DNA from: Anaerorhabdus sp964386325
Lineage (GTDB): Bacteria; Bacillota_I; Bacilli_A; Erysipelotrichales; Erysipelotrichaceae
DNA: 64,000 bases
Reading direction: 5' to 3'
Assembly (NCBI GenBank): GCA_964386325.1
Contig: CAYLQY010000016.1
Coordinates: 16,549 to 80,548 of the forward strand
The translations under genes and the position numbers were made by a program. Under the pieces are notes generated by a model. It searched no databases. It saw nothing but the letters and a program-made list of their open reading frames with translations, and was not told the origin of the DNA. This document shows, piece by piece, positions 25,640 through 34,025 of this stretch; position 1 is the stretch's first letter; each line of letters opens with the position of its first letter.

Positions 25640-27864
25640 TTAATGACCTCCTTATTAAATATTTCTAAATCAATTTTTTCTTCACTCATAGGTCTGAAGA
25701 AGTAATACCCTTGAATCATATCACAATTCAAATCTCTAAGCACTTCTACTTGTTCAGCTATTTCTATACCTTCCGCAACGGTAGTCGCATTTAAATTATT
25801 CGACATTGTAATAATGTTTTCAATAACTACTTTACTACGATTAGGAATTTTGGATTGTGTAAAGAATTCTTTATCTATTTTAACAACATCTACTTCTATA
25901 TCTTTTAGTAATGCTAAGCTTGAGTATCCACTGCCAAAATCATCAATTGCTAATGTAAATTTATTTTTATGTAGTTCACTAGTTAGTTCTTGAATCCTTA
26001 CAATATTGTCTGATAATACGGATTCCGTAAGTTCAACCTCCAAGTATTCATGTGGTACTTTATAAGTATCCGCAATCTTACACAAATCATCTACGAAATT
26101 TTTATTTGCCAAATGAATTCTAGAAAAATTAACAGATATTCGTATTGGCTTTAAATTATTATCAATCATATTTTTTAAAAACTTAGCAGATTTTTCAAAC
26201 ATTAACATATCTGTTTTAACCACATAACCGTTAGCCTCTAATATAGGTATAAAGTCATTTGGATACATAAAGGATCTTCCATCATACTCCCAGCGAATTA
26301 AAGCTTCTGCTCCGCTAACGATATTATTGTTTAATATATCAACTTTAGGTTGTAGATATAATTTAAATTCATCATTCTCCATTGCAGATTTCATTTTATC
26401 TTCAATAGACTTCGCTAAAATCTCTTTATTTTCTAAATCTTCTACATAGTCTATAATCATATCGCCTTTTTGTTTCTTAGCTTCACGATGAGCAAAATTT
26501 ACTTTTTCAATGATTCCATCTATATCTAAGCGATCTGGATCATCTTTATATACAATGAATTGGCCTGTAGGGAAAGATACTACTTTGTTAAACTCTTCTC
26601 CCATGAACATAGTAAACATTTCAATAAATCGAGCTCGTTCATCAGCTAAATATTCTCTACTTATAAAAGGCAATATAATAATAAATTCATCAACTGCATC
26701 TCTACAAAAAATACCATTTTCTTTTTTTACTAAGGTCTCTAATGCTTTCGAAATATTTTTTATAACTTGATTACCATAATCATAGCTATAAATACGATTA
26801 ATTAGTTTAAAATTCCGTATATCTATCTTCACAAATACATATGCTACTGAAGGATTTTTCTTTAATTCTTTTGTAACCTTATGTTTAAACATTTTGATTG
26901 TTAAACCACCTGTTAATCTATCAACATTTCTAACATCTCTGAAAGTAAGCGCTATTAAAATAATTAAATATACAATGATACTTCCAAATATCAAACTAAT
27001 ATATATTTGTTGTTCATTAAATATGCTATCAAACGATTTATAAGCTTCCTTTTCATCTACCATGGCAACCATGTACCAATCGCCATAATCTAAATCTGTA
27101 TAAGTTAAAAAGAGAGTTTTTCTAGTTTTATTTATAAATATTCTTGTTGTTTTAGACTCCTTGCTAAGTGCCCATTTATTAAATGAATCCGTTTCATTTT
27201 CAATACTTTGGGTTGATAAAAAATCAAATAAATTTGTAGATTCACCCGCATATACTGAATGACCAATAACTTTATTTCCATCTTTATCTACAACATAGAT
27301 TTCACCTAAATTATAAAGAAATCTTGTATTAAAAATTGAGTCTAATTCTGCACTTGGATATTTACATATTAATACTGCGACAATTTTACCATCTCTCAAT
27401 ATAGGTGCCGAAAACGTAATCATTGGATCAATTATATTTTCTTTTTGCTCAGGTAAAGATACATAAATCTCTCCTTGAAGAGATTTCTTAAAATATGTTT
27501 TATCAGAAACATTCTCTATAGAATTTCCTATACACGAAAATGTAGTACCATCTGGTAATGCAATAATATAATCTTCATATGCATTCTCATCTACGATTAT
27601 ATTCAAGAAATTCATTTGCTCTTGGCTTACTATATCATAACCATCATTAGCTATAAGTTTTGAAATCGTACTAATACGTTTTATTTGTTCTTTAATTTGC
27701 ATATTAAAAGAGACTACATTCGGTTTCACTATTTCTTCAAGATGATCTTCTATATGTAAATTGAGTTGTTCTTTAATTTGCGTATTGAATTGTAAGAAAA
27801 CCGCAAGTAAAAAGGCTATTAAAATAACTGTCAAAGAAATAACAAAAACCGTCTTCTTTTTCAT
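25636..27864 (-). CDS. membrane c-di-GMP phosphodiesterase: Cache sensor, degenerate GGDEF, EAL
   Basis: This 742-residue protein has TM1 (about residues 5-27), an extracellular dCache-like sensor (about 40-280), TM2 (about 287-308), a GGDEF domain (about 315-475) and an EAL domain (about 490-735). In the GGDEF domain the signature reads AVDEF and DRLTG is followed by GLTIKM, so it is probably inactive as a cyclase, perhaps binding GTP. The EAL domain keeps AEALIRW, the ELTES block, DDFGSGYSSL and the Lys of VKIDKEFF, so phosphodiesterase activity is expected. It heads the GNAT/VanW operon. Confidence 0.92.
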   Translation of the reverse strand: MKKKTVFVISLTVILIAFLLAVFLQFNTQIKEQLNLHIEDHLEEIVKPNVVSFNMQIKEQIKRISTISKLIANDGYDIVSQEQMNFLNIIVDENAYEDYIIALPDGTTFSCIGNSIENVSDKTYFKKSLQGEIYVSLPEQKENIIDPMITFSAPILRDGKIVAVLICKYPSAELDSIFNTRFLYNLGEIYVVDKDGNKVIGHSVYAGESTNLFDFLSTQSIENETDSFNKWALSKESKTTRIFINKTRKTLFLTYTDLDYGDWYMVAMVDEKEAYKSFDSIFNEQQIYISLIFGSIIVYLIILIALTFRDVRNVDRLTGGLTIKMFKHKVTKELKKNPSVAYVFVKIDIRNFKLINRIYSYDYGNQVIKNISKALETLVKKENGIFCRDAVDEFIIILPFISREYLADERARFIEMFTMFMGEEFNKVVSFPTGQFIVYKDDPDRLDIDGIIEKVNFAHREAKKQKGDMIIDYVEDLENKEILAKSIEDKMKSAMENDEFKLYLQPKVDILNNNIVSGAEALIRWEYDGRSFMYPNDFIPILEANGYVVKTDMLMFEKSAKFLKNMIDNNLKPIRISVNFSRIHLANKNFVDDLCKIADTYKVPHEYLEVELTESVLSDNIVRIQELTSELHKNKFTLAIDDFGSGYSSLALLKDIEVDVVKIDKEFFTQSKIPNRSKVVIENIITMSNNLNATTVAEGIEIAEQVEVLRDLNCDMIQGYYFFRPMSEEKIDLEIFNKEVIK

Positions 27865-28015
27865 AAAATCACCTTTATATAGAATATTATATGCCTTTTT
27901 TAGTTATTATGGTATATCTATTGATATTATATATCACATATTCAAAAAGTACATGTACTGCTTTTATAAAAACGTTATTTTTTTCACAAATACTTATTTA
28001 TGCATGCAAATTAAA

Positions 28016-28037
28016 ACCCCATAGTAATCTATGGGGT
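28016..28037 (-). terminator. terminator of the gad operon
   Basis: ACCCCATAG (28016-28024) and CTATGGGGT (28029-28037) pair perfectly around TAAT. On the minus strand TTTTAATTT follows. Confidence 0.85.
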
Positions 28038-28049
28038 CGCAAATTGTTT

Positions 28050-29519
28050 TTATTCCTTGTTATATTCACTCATATCTGGCATTTTTTGGCCAGCAGGAAG
28101 TGGGTTTTTCTTTCTCATAAAATGATAGATAATAAACGGGATAAATAATACTACGATGAAACTTACACTTAGAATTGTCAAATATGTAGTAGAAACCCCA
28201 GGTCCTGATAATTGTGAAGGAGGAATGAATGAGATACCAAATGCAATTAATGAAAGAATAAGTCCTGAGAATCCTACGATTAAACGGATAACTTTACTCT
28301 TTGAAATTTGGAATGCACGAGGTAGATCATCATGTTTTAATACCATCACAATATAAGCGATGAAGAAAATTACATACGCTATTATATATAGAACAACTGT
28401 TAGAGAGATTGCTGTGAAGAAGGATAAGTTGTTATTTCCTCCACCACCAAATGTTAAGATTGCTGTCCAAACTGTTACGATAAGTCCTTGTAGTAACAAG
28501 AATTTTGTAGGAACGCCTTCTTTATTAGTTTCAGATAAAGACTTAGGCATTAAACCCATCTTACCTGCTACTTGCATACCCCATGATGGTCCAACTACCC
28601 AAGCTGATACTTCGGCAATGACACCACCTGCGATAAGTACTGCGATAACTCTTACAATCCAATCAAGTCCTTTTCCAAAGTGAGCGAGTAAACCGCTGAA
28701 ACCTTGAAGAACACCTGTTGATAATCCTAATTTATCTGCTGGAACTACTGCTCCAATTGAGATACCACCGATTGTATTTAGGACGATAGCTAATACTACA
28801 AGTCCTAGAATAGCGAGTGGATAATCGCGTTTTACGTTAGTCATTTCATTAGCATGCGTTGCTGATGCTTCAATACCTGCATAAGCTAGGATGAATGAAA
28901 CGAAGACAACTAGCGTATTTATTTTAGTGAAATCTGGGATAAGTGATTTAACATCTAAAGCCATGATGCTCTTACCACCTGTTAAGAAGAATCCAATTGT
29001 TAATCCAAATAGGATAACCGCTGGAATAAGAATACCAATTATGAAACCAAGTTTTGAAATCTTAGCTGTTAATTTAGTACCTTTAAATTGTGAGAATGTT
29101 AATGCCCAGAAAATAATTAATACTCCGAAGAATCTTACTACTGGGTTACTATTTAATGGTTCCCAACTAAATACATAGGATAATGCACTTAGAATGAAAT
29201 AAATCATTGTTACAAATCCAACAGTAATTTGGAACCATTGGAAGAAGATATTGGCGAAACCCCACTTTTCACCTAATATATTACCTGACCAGGAATAAAC
29301 ACCTCCTGTGTCCCATCCTTTTACGGTTGCCATTTCAGCCGCACATAATGCAACTGGAAGGAACCAGAATAATCCGCCTACAATGAGGTAGAAGACTAAT
29401 GAAAATCCAGATGATGCAAATGTAGGATATTCATATACAGTCATTACCATTGTGGCAGTAATTGCAAAGAAACCAAAAAGGGTCAAGTGTTTCTTTGAAT
29501 TTGTATTTTTGTTACTCAT
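28050..29519 (-). CDS. gadC: glutamate/GABA antiporter GadC-like
   Basis: This 489-residue APC-superfamily transporter has about 12 membrane segments. It has ITATMVMTVYEYPTFASSGFSL at the start of TM1, CAAEMATVKGWDTGGVYSW, and ASATHANEMTNVKRDYP in the middle. The C-terminal tail (KKNPLPAGQKMPDMSEYNKE) is basic then acidic and may act as the pH-sensitive plug known in GadC. It exchanges external glutamate for internal GABA. It lies 36 bases downstream of gadB, which makes the pair a standard glutamate-dependent acid-resistance operon. Confidence 0.93.
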   Translation of the reverse strand: MSNKNTNSKKHLTLFGFFAITATMVMTVYEYPTFASSGFSLVFYLIVGGLFWFLPVALCAAEMATVKGWDTGGVYSWSGNILGEKWGFANIFFQWFQITVGFVTMIYFILSALSYVFSWEPLNSNPVVRFFGVLIIFWALTFSQFKGTKLTAKISKLGFIIGILIPAVILFGLTIGFFLTGGKSIMALDVKSLIPDFTKINTLVVFVSFILAYAGIEASATHANEMTNVKRDYPLAILGLVVLAIVLNTIGGISIGAVVPADKLGLSTGVLQGFSGLLAHFGKGLDWIVRVIAVLIAGGVIAEVSAWVVGPSWGMQVAGKMGLMPKSLSETNKEGVPTKFLLLQGLIVTVWTAILTFGGGGNNNLSFFTAISLTVVLYIIAYVIFFIAYIVMVLKHDDLPRAFQISKSKVIRLIVGFSGLILSLIAFGISFIPPSQLSGPGVSTTYLTILSVSFIVVLFIPFIIYHFMRKKNPLPAGQKMPDMSEYNKE

Positions 29520-29555
29520 ATTAATCTCCTTTTATTAATCCTTAAATATTTCTAT

Positions 29556-30959
29556 TTAATGAGTAAATCCTTGTTTTCCTAATTTTTCTTTACCAGCTGT
29601 ATTTTCATGTGTATTCTTTTCAAGATAATCGATAGCCATCTTCATATCTTGTACTAAAGCATCACGTAATGCAGCTGAGAAGTCTGCACGAATTACATAA
29701 CGTTGAATAACTGTTGTTTGTAGATTTTCAGGTAATGTATATGCAGGTACTTGCCAGCCCTTCATTGCTAAACGATCAGCAAGTTCGTATAATGTCCATT
29801 TATGATTATCTGGGTTCTTCAAGCGGTAGCAAATAACAGGAATGTTATCTCCATCGTTGTAAATTTCGAAGATGCCCATATTTTCGATTTCTTTTGTAAT
29901 ACTTACAGCTAAATCATGAGTATGAGTTTGAACTAATTTTAATCCTTCAAATCCATAACGCATGAAGATGTAGTATTGACCAATAATTTGGCTTCCTGAA
30001 CGAGAGAAGTTAATAGCCATTGTAGGTTGTTCTCCACCCAAGTAGTTAACATAGAAAATCAATTCTTTTGGTAAAAATTCTTGGTCTCTCCATAATACCC
30101 AACCAACACCTGGATATACTAATCCATATTTGTGTCCTGAAGTACTAATAGAGCGTACATTCTTTAATTGGAAATCCCATTTAATTTCTGGGTGAACAAA
30201 TGGAGCAAACATAGCTCCTGAAGCACCATCAACATGGATACCAATTTTAACTTTTGCAGTTTTGTTGTATTCTTCTACAAGTTTATCGAGAGCTTTAATA
30301 TCATCGAACTTACCTGTATAAGTAATTCCTAAAATTCCAACAATACCTATTGTATAGTCATCAACATAATCCATGACAGTTTCCATATTCAAACTCATAT
30401 GTTGTTCATCTAGTGGAACTGTACGCATTTCGATATCCCAGTATACACAGAATTTTTCCCAACATACTTGGAATCCTGAAGAAATAACTAGGTTAGGCTT
30501 TTTAGCTTTAACATCAATACCTGCTGCTTCAGCTTCTTTACGCCATTTAAATTTCATTGCCATACCACCGAGCATACATGCTTCTGATGATCCAACAGTA
30601 GAAGTTCCTAATACTTTTGTTTCATCTGGTGCATGCCATAAATCTGCGATAATATTTACACAATAGTTTTCAACTTCCGTCATCTTTGGATACTCTGATT
30701 TATCAATTGCATTAATCGCAAGACATTCAGACATTAGCTTTGTAGCTTCTGGCTCCATGTAAGTTTGACAGAAAGTCGCAAGATTTTGTCTTGCATTACC
30801 TTCATCAATTAATTCATCTTTGATCAATCGATAAGCAACTTCTGATGGAATTGAATCTTTATTTAATTTGTTTTTTGGGAGCTTGTTATCAGCTGAGAAT
30901 ACAGCTAAATTAGGAGTTCCGTAATTTTCATCCTTAATAGGTTTTTTGAAATGTAACAT
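29556..30959 (-). CDS. gadB: glutamate decarboxylase GadB
   Basis: This 467-residue PLP enzyme has TSTVGSSEACMLGGMAMK, HVDGASGAMFAPF with Asp244, and STSGHKYGLVYPGVGW with PLP-binding Lys277. Length and residue spacing match bacterial group II Gad enzymes closely. It converts glutamate to GABA and CO2, using a proton. The final residues (KQGFTH) end in His, like the C-terminal tail whose penultimate His closes the active site at neutral pH in E. coli GadB; this is inference. AAGGAGGAAATT precedes the ATG. A 1.2-kb gene-free region lies upstream. Confidence 0.95.
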   Translation of the reverse strand: MLHFKKPIKDENYGTPNLAVFSADNKLPKNKLNKDSIPSEVAYRLIKDELIDEGNARQNLATFCQTYMEPEATKLMSECLAINAIDKSEYPKMTEVENYCVNIIADLWHAPDETKVLGTSTVGSSEACMLGGMAMKFKWRKEAEAAGIDVKAKKPNLVISSGFQVCWEKFCVYWDIEMRTVPLDEQHMSLNMETVMDYVDDYTIGIVGILGITYTGKFDDIKALDKLVEEYNKTAKVKIGIHVDGASGAMFAPFVHPEIKWDFQLKNVRSISTSGHKYGLVYPGVGWVLWRDQEFLPKELIFYVNYLGGEQPTMAINFSRSGSQIIGQYYIFMRYGFEGLKLVQTHTHDLAVSITKEIENMGIFEIYNDGDNIPVICYRLKNPDNHKWTLYELADRLAMKGWQVPAYTLPENLQTTVIQRYVIRADFSAALRDALVQDMKMAIDYLEKNTHENTAGKEKLGKQGFTH

Positions 30960-32166
30960 AATTTCCTCCTTTTACCATTTTTTGGAATAAAAACAGATTT
31001 CTTGCATGTGTTTTTAAGGAGAAACTAATAATTTGGATTGCTTGTCTCAAAATGAGCATGATAAAAACATCTTTTAAAACTCCATCAGTTATTTTAAATT
31101 ATTTGTTTTTTTTCATTCTTTTTGAGTTCATCAGGGAAAGAACAGGTCGTTGGATAGAATCTAGAAGTTTGGACAATACGGGAATTATAGTTTAAAGTTT
31201 TCACTTATATTCTCATAGTTATAAAATTTAGTCCTAGATTTTCCTGGGCGAGATTTGGAAATTGATTCCACTTTCTCGATGAATGCATTTTTCAATACTA
31301 GTTTGCACCTTGCTACTTAAAGCTTTGAAACACATTTCATCTATTTAACCATAGAAGCTAGATGCGATAATTTATATCATTACCTTTGCGTTGACATCTA
31401 CCTCTATCGCTGATTTTATGTTAACACTATGTATTTTTAGCTGCAAGAAATGTGATTTTTAATTTTAATTTATTTCAAATATGGCTTAAAATAAGCCTTT
31501 TTCGTACATCATATTTTGGACTTGCCAAATCTAATTTACTAAATATAACCATGTATAACCGTTTTAATATATTTTATAGCCTGCTTTTATTCTTGAATTA
31601 CAACTAACTCATTCACACTTTTTTCTAAAAATAAATTTTATGAATTATCTTCTTATTTTTTGAAATTGCGAAAAATTCTATTTTCGATAAAATAAATATA
31701 CTTCGTAATTTCTCTGAATATAGAAATTATATATTCTTTTATGAGACCCTATGTTACTAGAAAACAATCTGATGATTTAACTGAGAATATTAATAGTACT
31801 TAGCAAACTTACATTACCATAACCTATGGATCTTCTAATTTCATTCGTTTAAGAAAAAAAGTTCTATAAGCTATAAATCTCAAAATTTTCTTTTCTATTA
31901 CCAATAGAATTAATTCTGATAAATCTTCTATACCTAATCCGGAAGGCATATCATAAATAATTTTTCTTGCTTGCAAACTAAAAGAGGTATTTTGTACTCA
32001 CACCTCTTATTACCCACATGCTATTTTAGAATAATCTACTTTATATACTTGTTTTGACTTAAACCATACTTAATTATCATTAAGTGGTTTAAGCAAGAAT
32101 TTCATTAAAACAATTCAAAAAGAGTTTTTAAAATAATTTTAACAATTCAGATACATATAAATGTGA
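30960..32166. other. 1.2-kb gene-poor region with decayed coding remnants
   Basis: No intact gene is visible. The part next to gadB should hold its promoter. On the + strand GGCTTA-AAA-TAAGCC with TTTTT (31483-31502) looks like a stand-alone terminator. About 31094-31200 on the minus strand resembles the C-terminal part of a TnpB-type protein and is listed separately. Around 31824-31949 a minus-strand frame of 41 codons (MPSGLGIEDLSELILLVIEK then a basic end) has no ribosome binding site and looks like a gene fragment. AAGAGGT and ACCTCTT (about 31984-32010) can form a terminator for the MATE gene. Confidence 0.5.
31094..31192 (-). pseudogene. possible TnpB (IS200/IS605-type) remnant
   Basis: The minus-strand frame ending at 31094 reads NYNSRIVQTSRFYPTTCSFP followed by DELKKNEKK. 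RFYP, the following CS and the LKKN-like run resemble the RFYPSSKTCS-x-CG-x-KK zinc-finger entry of TnpB-type proteins, but cysteines and several residues are missing. Upstream the frame breaks into short stop-interrupted pieces (to about 31440). I infer an old insertion-sequence remnant, with low certainty. Confidence 0.35.
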
Positions 32167-33477
32167 TTAACTAATTTTTTTATCATTAGTGATAAAATCT
32201 CTATTGTAATAGATAAATATAAATGAAATACCCAGAACTATTAACTCTGTAACCGTCAAAGTCATCCATACTCCATTCAATCCAAATTGTGAGGATAATA
32301 TGAAAGCTACAGGAATGATTATAATAAATCCTCTTAACATTGATATGATAAATGCATTCTTTGGTTTATCAATTGAACTAAAAAACGCACATATTAAGAT
32401 ATTAATCCCGACAAATGAAAATGCTGTAAAATAAATTCTAAGTCCATTAACTGCAATCTTCGCTAATTCTATATTTTTTTCGCTATTGAAATAAGATACA
32501 ATAGTTTCCGCATAAAAAATAGATATAAGATATACTAATAAACTTATGGTAAGCGTCGTTATTGCACCATATTTGAGTAACTTTCTTAAAAAGTGTCTAT
32601 TGTTTTCTTTGAAATATCCACTAATTAATGGTTGCATACCTTGCGATATTCCTGTGAAAATTGCAAGAATAACTAAAGTAATATTCGCTATAATACCATA
32701 AGCTGCTACTCCAATATTCCCAGCAATACTAAGAATTAGCATATTAAAAACAATGATGACAATCCCCGAAGATAATTCTGTAATTAAGGCAGAAATACCA
32801 AGGGTACTAATATCAATTATAGATTTTAATTGTGGCATACATTTTTGTAGTTTGAATGTATTTTTCTTTTTTAAAAAATGAGTAGAGAGAACAAGAATAC
32901 TAATGCAGGGAGACAACCCAGTTGCAACAGCTGCACCAAACATTCCTAATCCTAATGGGAAGATAAAAATATAATCCAAGATAATATTCGAGAAACTACC
33001 CGCAAGCATAGCTAACATTGAAAGCTGAGGGTTGTTATCATTTCTCACAAAGCAAATTAAAACATTATTTAATATAAACAATGGAGCAAAGCACAAAATT
33101 ACTTTTAAATATGTTGATGTGTTCGTAAGTATTACACCATCAGCTCCCAGTACTGTCGCCAATTCCCTGGAAAATAATAATCCCATCAACAAAAAAAGAA
33201 TGGATAATACGAATGCATAGTAAATCGATTGAGTAAAAATAGTTTTTGCTTTTGTAAGCGTAAATCGGATTGCACTCCCCATTCCAATCATTAAACCAAC
33301 ACCATGTATAAAACTATACATGGGAATAGCAATATTTAAAGCTGCTAAACCTACAGCACCTACACCTTGAGCAATAAAGAATGTATCTGCAAGTATATTA
33401 CATGAAAGCCCAATCATTCCAATAATATTCAGTGACACATAGCGGATATAAATTTTCTTAATACTTTTTACATTCAT
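32167..33477 (-). CDS. MATE-family multidrug efflux protein
   Basis: I chose the ATG at 33477 (436 residues) because GGAGGTAATT precedes it; a longer frame from 33504 runs through the leader. The protein has 12 membrane segments in two related halves. It has SLNIIGMIGLSCNILADTFFIAQ, VGAVGLAALNIAIP in the first, ITELSSGIVIIVFN and GVAAYGIIANI in the second, as in NorM/MepA-type pumps. It exports cationic drugs with Na+ or H+. A leader ORF within a terminator-like hairpin lies just upstream, which suggests induction by attenuation. Confidence 0.92.
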   Translation of the reverse strand: MNVKSIKKIYIRYVSLNIIGMIGLSCNILADTFFIAQGVGAVGLAALNIAIPMYSFIHGVGLMIGMGSAIRFTLTKAKTIFTQSIYYAFVLSILFLLMGLLFSRELATVLGADGVILTNTSTYLKVILCFAPLFILNNVLICFVRNDNNPQLSMLAMLAGSFSNIILDYIFIFPLGLGMFGAAVATGLSPCISILVLSTHFLKKKNTFKLQKCMPQLKSIIDISTLGISALITELSSGIVIIVFNMLILSIAGNIGVAAYGIIANITLVILAIFTGISQGMQPLISGYFKENNRHFLRKLLKYGAITTLTISLLVYLISIFYAETIVSYFNSEKNIELAKIAVNGLRIYFTAFSFVGINILICAFFSSIDKPKNAFIISMLRGFIIIIPVAFILSSQFGLNGVWMTLTVTELIVLGISFIFIYYNRDFITNDKKIS

Positions 33478-33487
33478 AATTACCTCC

Positions 33488-33549
33488 AAATAAAAAGCAC
33501 TCAAATCACAATACCTTCAATGGCCTACTGGTAAGTGAATAGAATGCTT
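33488..33549 (-). promoter_or_regulatory. attenuator-like leader hairpin upstream of the MATE gene
   Basis: On the minus strand AAGCATTC (33542-33549) pairs with GAGTGCTT (33495-33502), with inner pairing of CAC/GTG and ACC/GGT, followed at once by TTTATTT (33488-33494) and then the GGAGG site of the MATE gene. The 5' arm lies inside the leader ORF, so a translating or stalled ribosome would open the hairpin. A weak promoter (TTGATT, 17 bases, ATTAAA) lies just upstream. Confidence 0.5.
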
Positions 33550-33552
33550 CAT
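33517..33552 (-). CDS. candidate leader peptide, 11 residues
   Basis: The ATG at 33552 opens an 11-codon frame encoding MKHSIHLPVGH before TGA. Codons 2-4 form the 5' arm of the terminator-like hairpin. The ribosome binding site is poor (CGAG at a distance). Short leader ORFs in terminator hairpins are known for ribosome-mediated attenuation of antibiotic-resistance genes; assignment here is inference. Confidence 0.4.
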   Translation of the reverse strand: MKHSIHLPVGH

Positions 33553-33809
33553 TTAATTTTTACTCGGCAGCAAAAATCAAAAATTATTTACTTTTCAATC
33601 AATGATAACATATATAAAATAAAAATCAATATTTCTAAAAATTAATAACTAGTAAAAAGTTTAATCATCTATTCATCAATTAAATAATTTACATTGATAC
33701 ATTCCTGCAGCAACTAAGCACGTTGTTTTTTTCAAAATTTTGATTCTATTCTTTAGAATAATTTTACTTACGTATTTTCAATCAAAATGAAAAGAATATT
33801 TTTCTTAGA

Positions 33810-33955
33810 TTTTTGTGAAGCTTATCTTCTTCAAATTTGTATCATATAATGAACTTAGTATGATTTATTAATACACTATGGTCTAGGCATTTTATATATA
33901 GCATATTTTACACTTTGCAAACATCGAAAAATGAACATGTCTGATATGAATATGA
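33810..33955 (+). pseudogene. decayed partial copy of the DUF4396 gene and its promoter
   Basis: Bases 33810-33856 match the promoter region of the DUF4396 gene (about 38230-38285), including TTTTGTGAAGC and TATAATGAACTTAG. Bases 33857-33955 match its coding part (38476-38576): TATTAATACACTATGG against TATTAATGCACTATGG, then CAAACATCGAAAAATGA. The 190 bases between, with the start codon, are missing; the junction falls at a TTAG present at both ends. It is non-coding now and ends in the first Met-rich repeat. Confidence 0.78.
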
Positions 33956-34025
33956 CTTTTTACTCACTGTTTAAAAACAAAAAAAGATTAGAAGACACAA
34001 CTGTGTTTTTTGAAAAGATTTCCAC

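Larger units (their letters stand above)
33478..34025. other. 548-base region: MATE leader, then a decayed DUF4396 copy
   Basis: The part next to the MATE gene (33485-33575) holds a candidate promoter, an 11-codon ORF and an attenuator-like hairpin. About 33575-33800 is very AT-rich with nothing recognised. About 33810-33955 matches the DUF4396 gene and its promoter region further right. The 3' end of the ABC operon begins at 34026. Confidence 0.6.

Noticed and set aside
25636..27864. Active diguanylate cyclase
   Set aside because: The GGDEF site reads AVDEF and the first conserved block is altered, so cyclase activity is unlikely.
33485..33552. Known riboswitch class upstream of the MATE gene
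   Set aside because: The leader is too short and I could not match any riboswitch core. The overlapping leader ORF makes ribosome-mediated attenuation a better reading.
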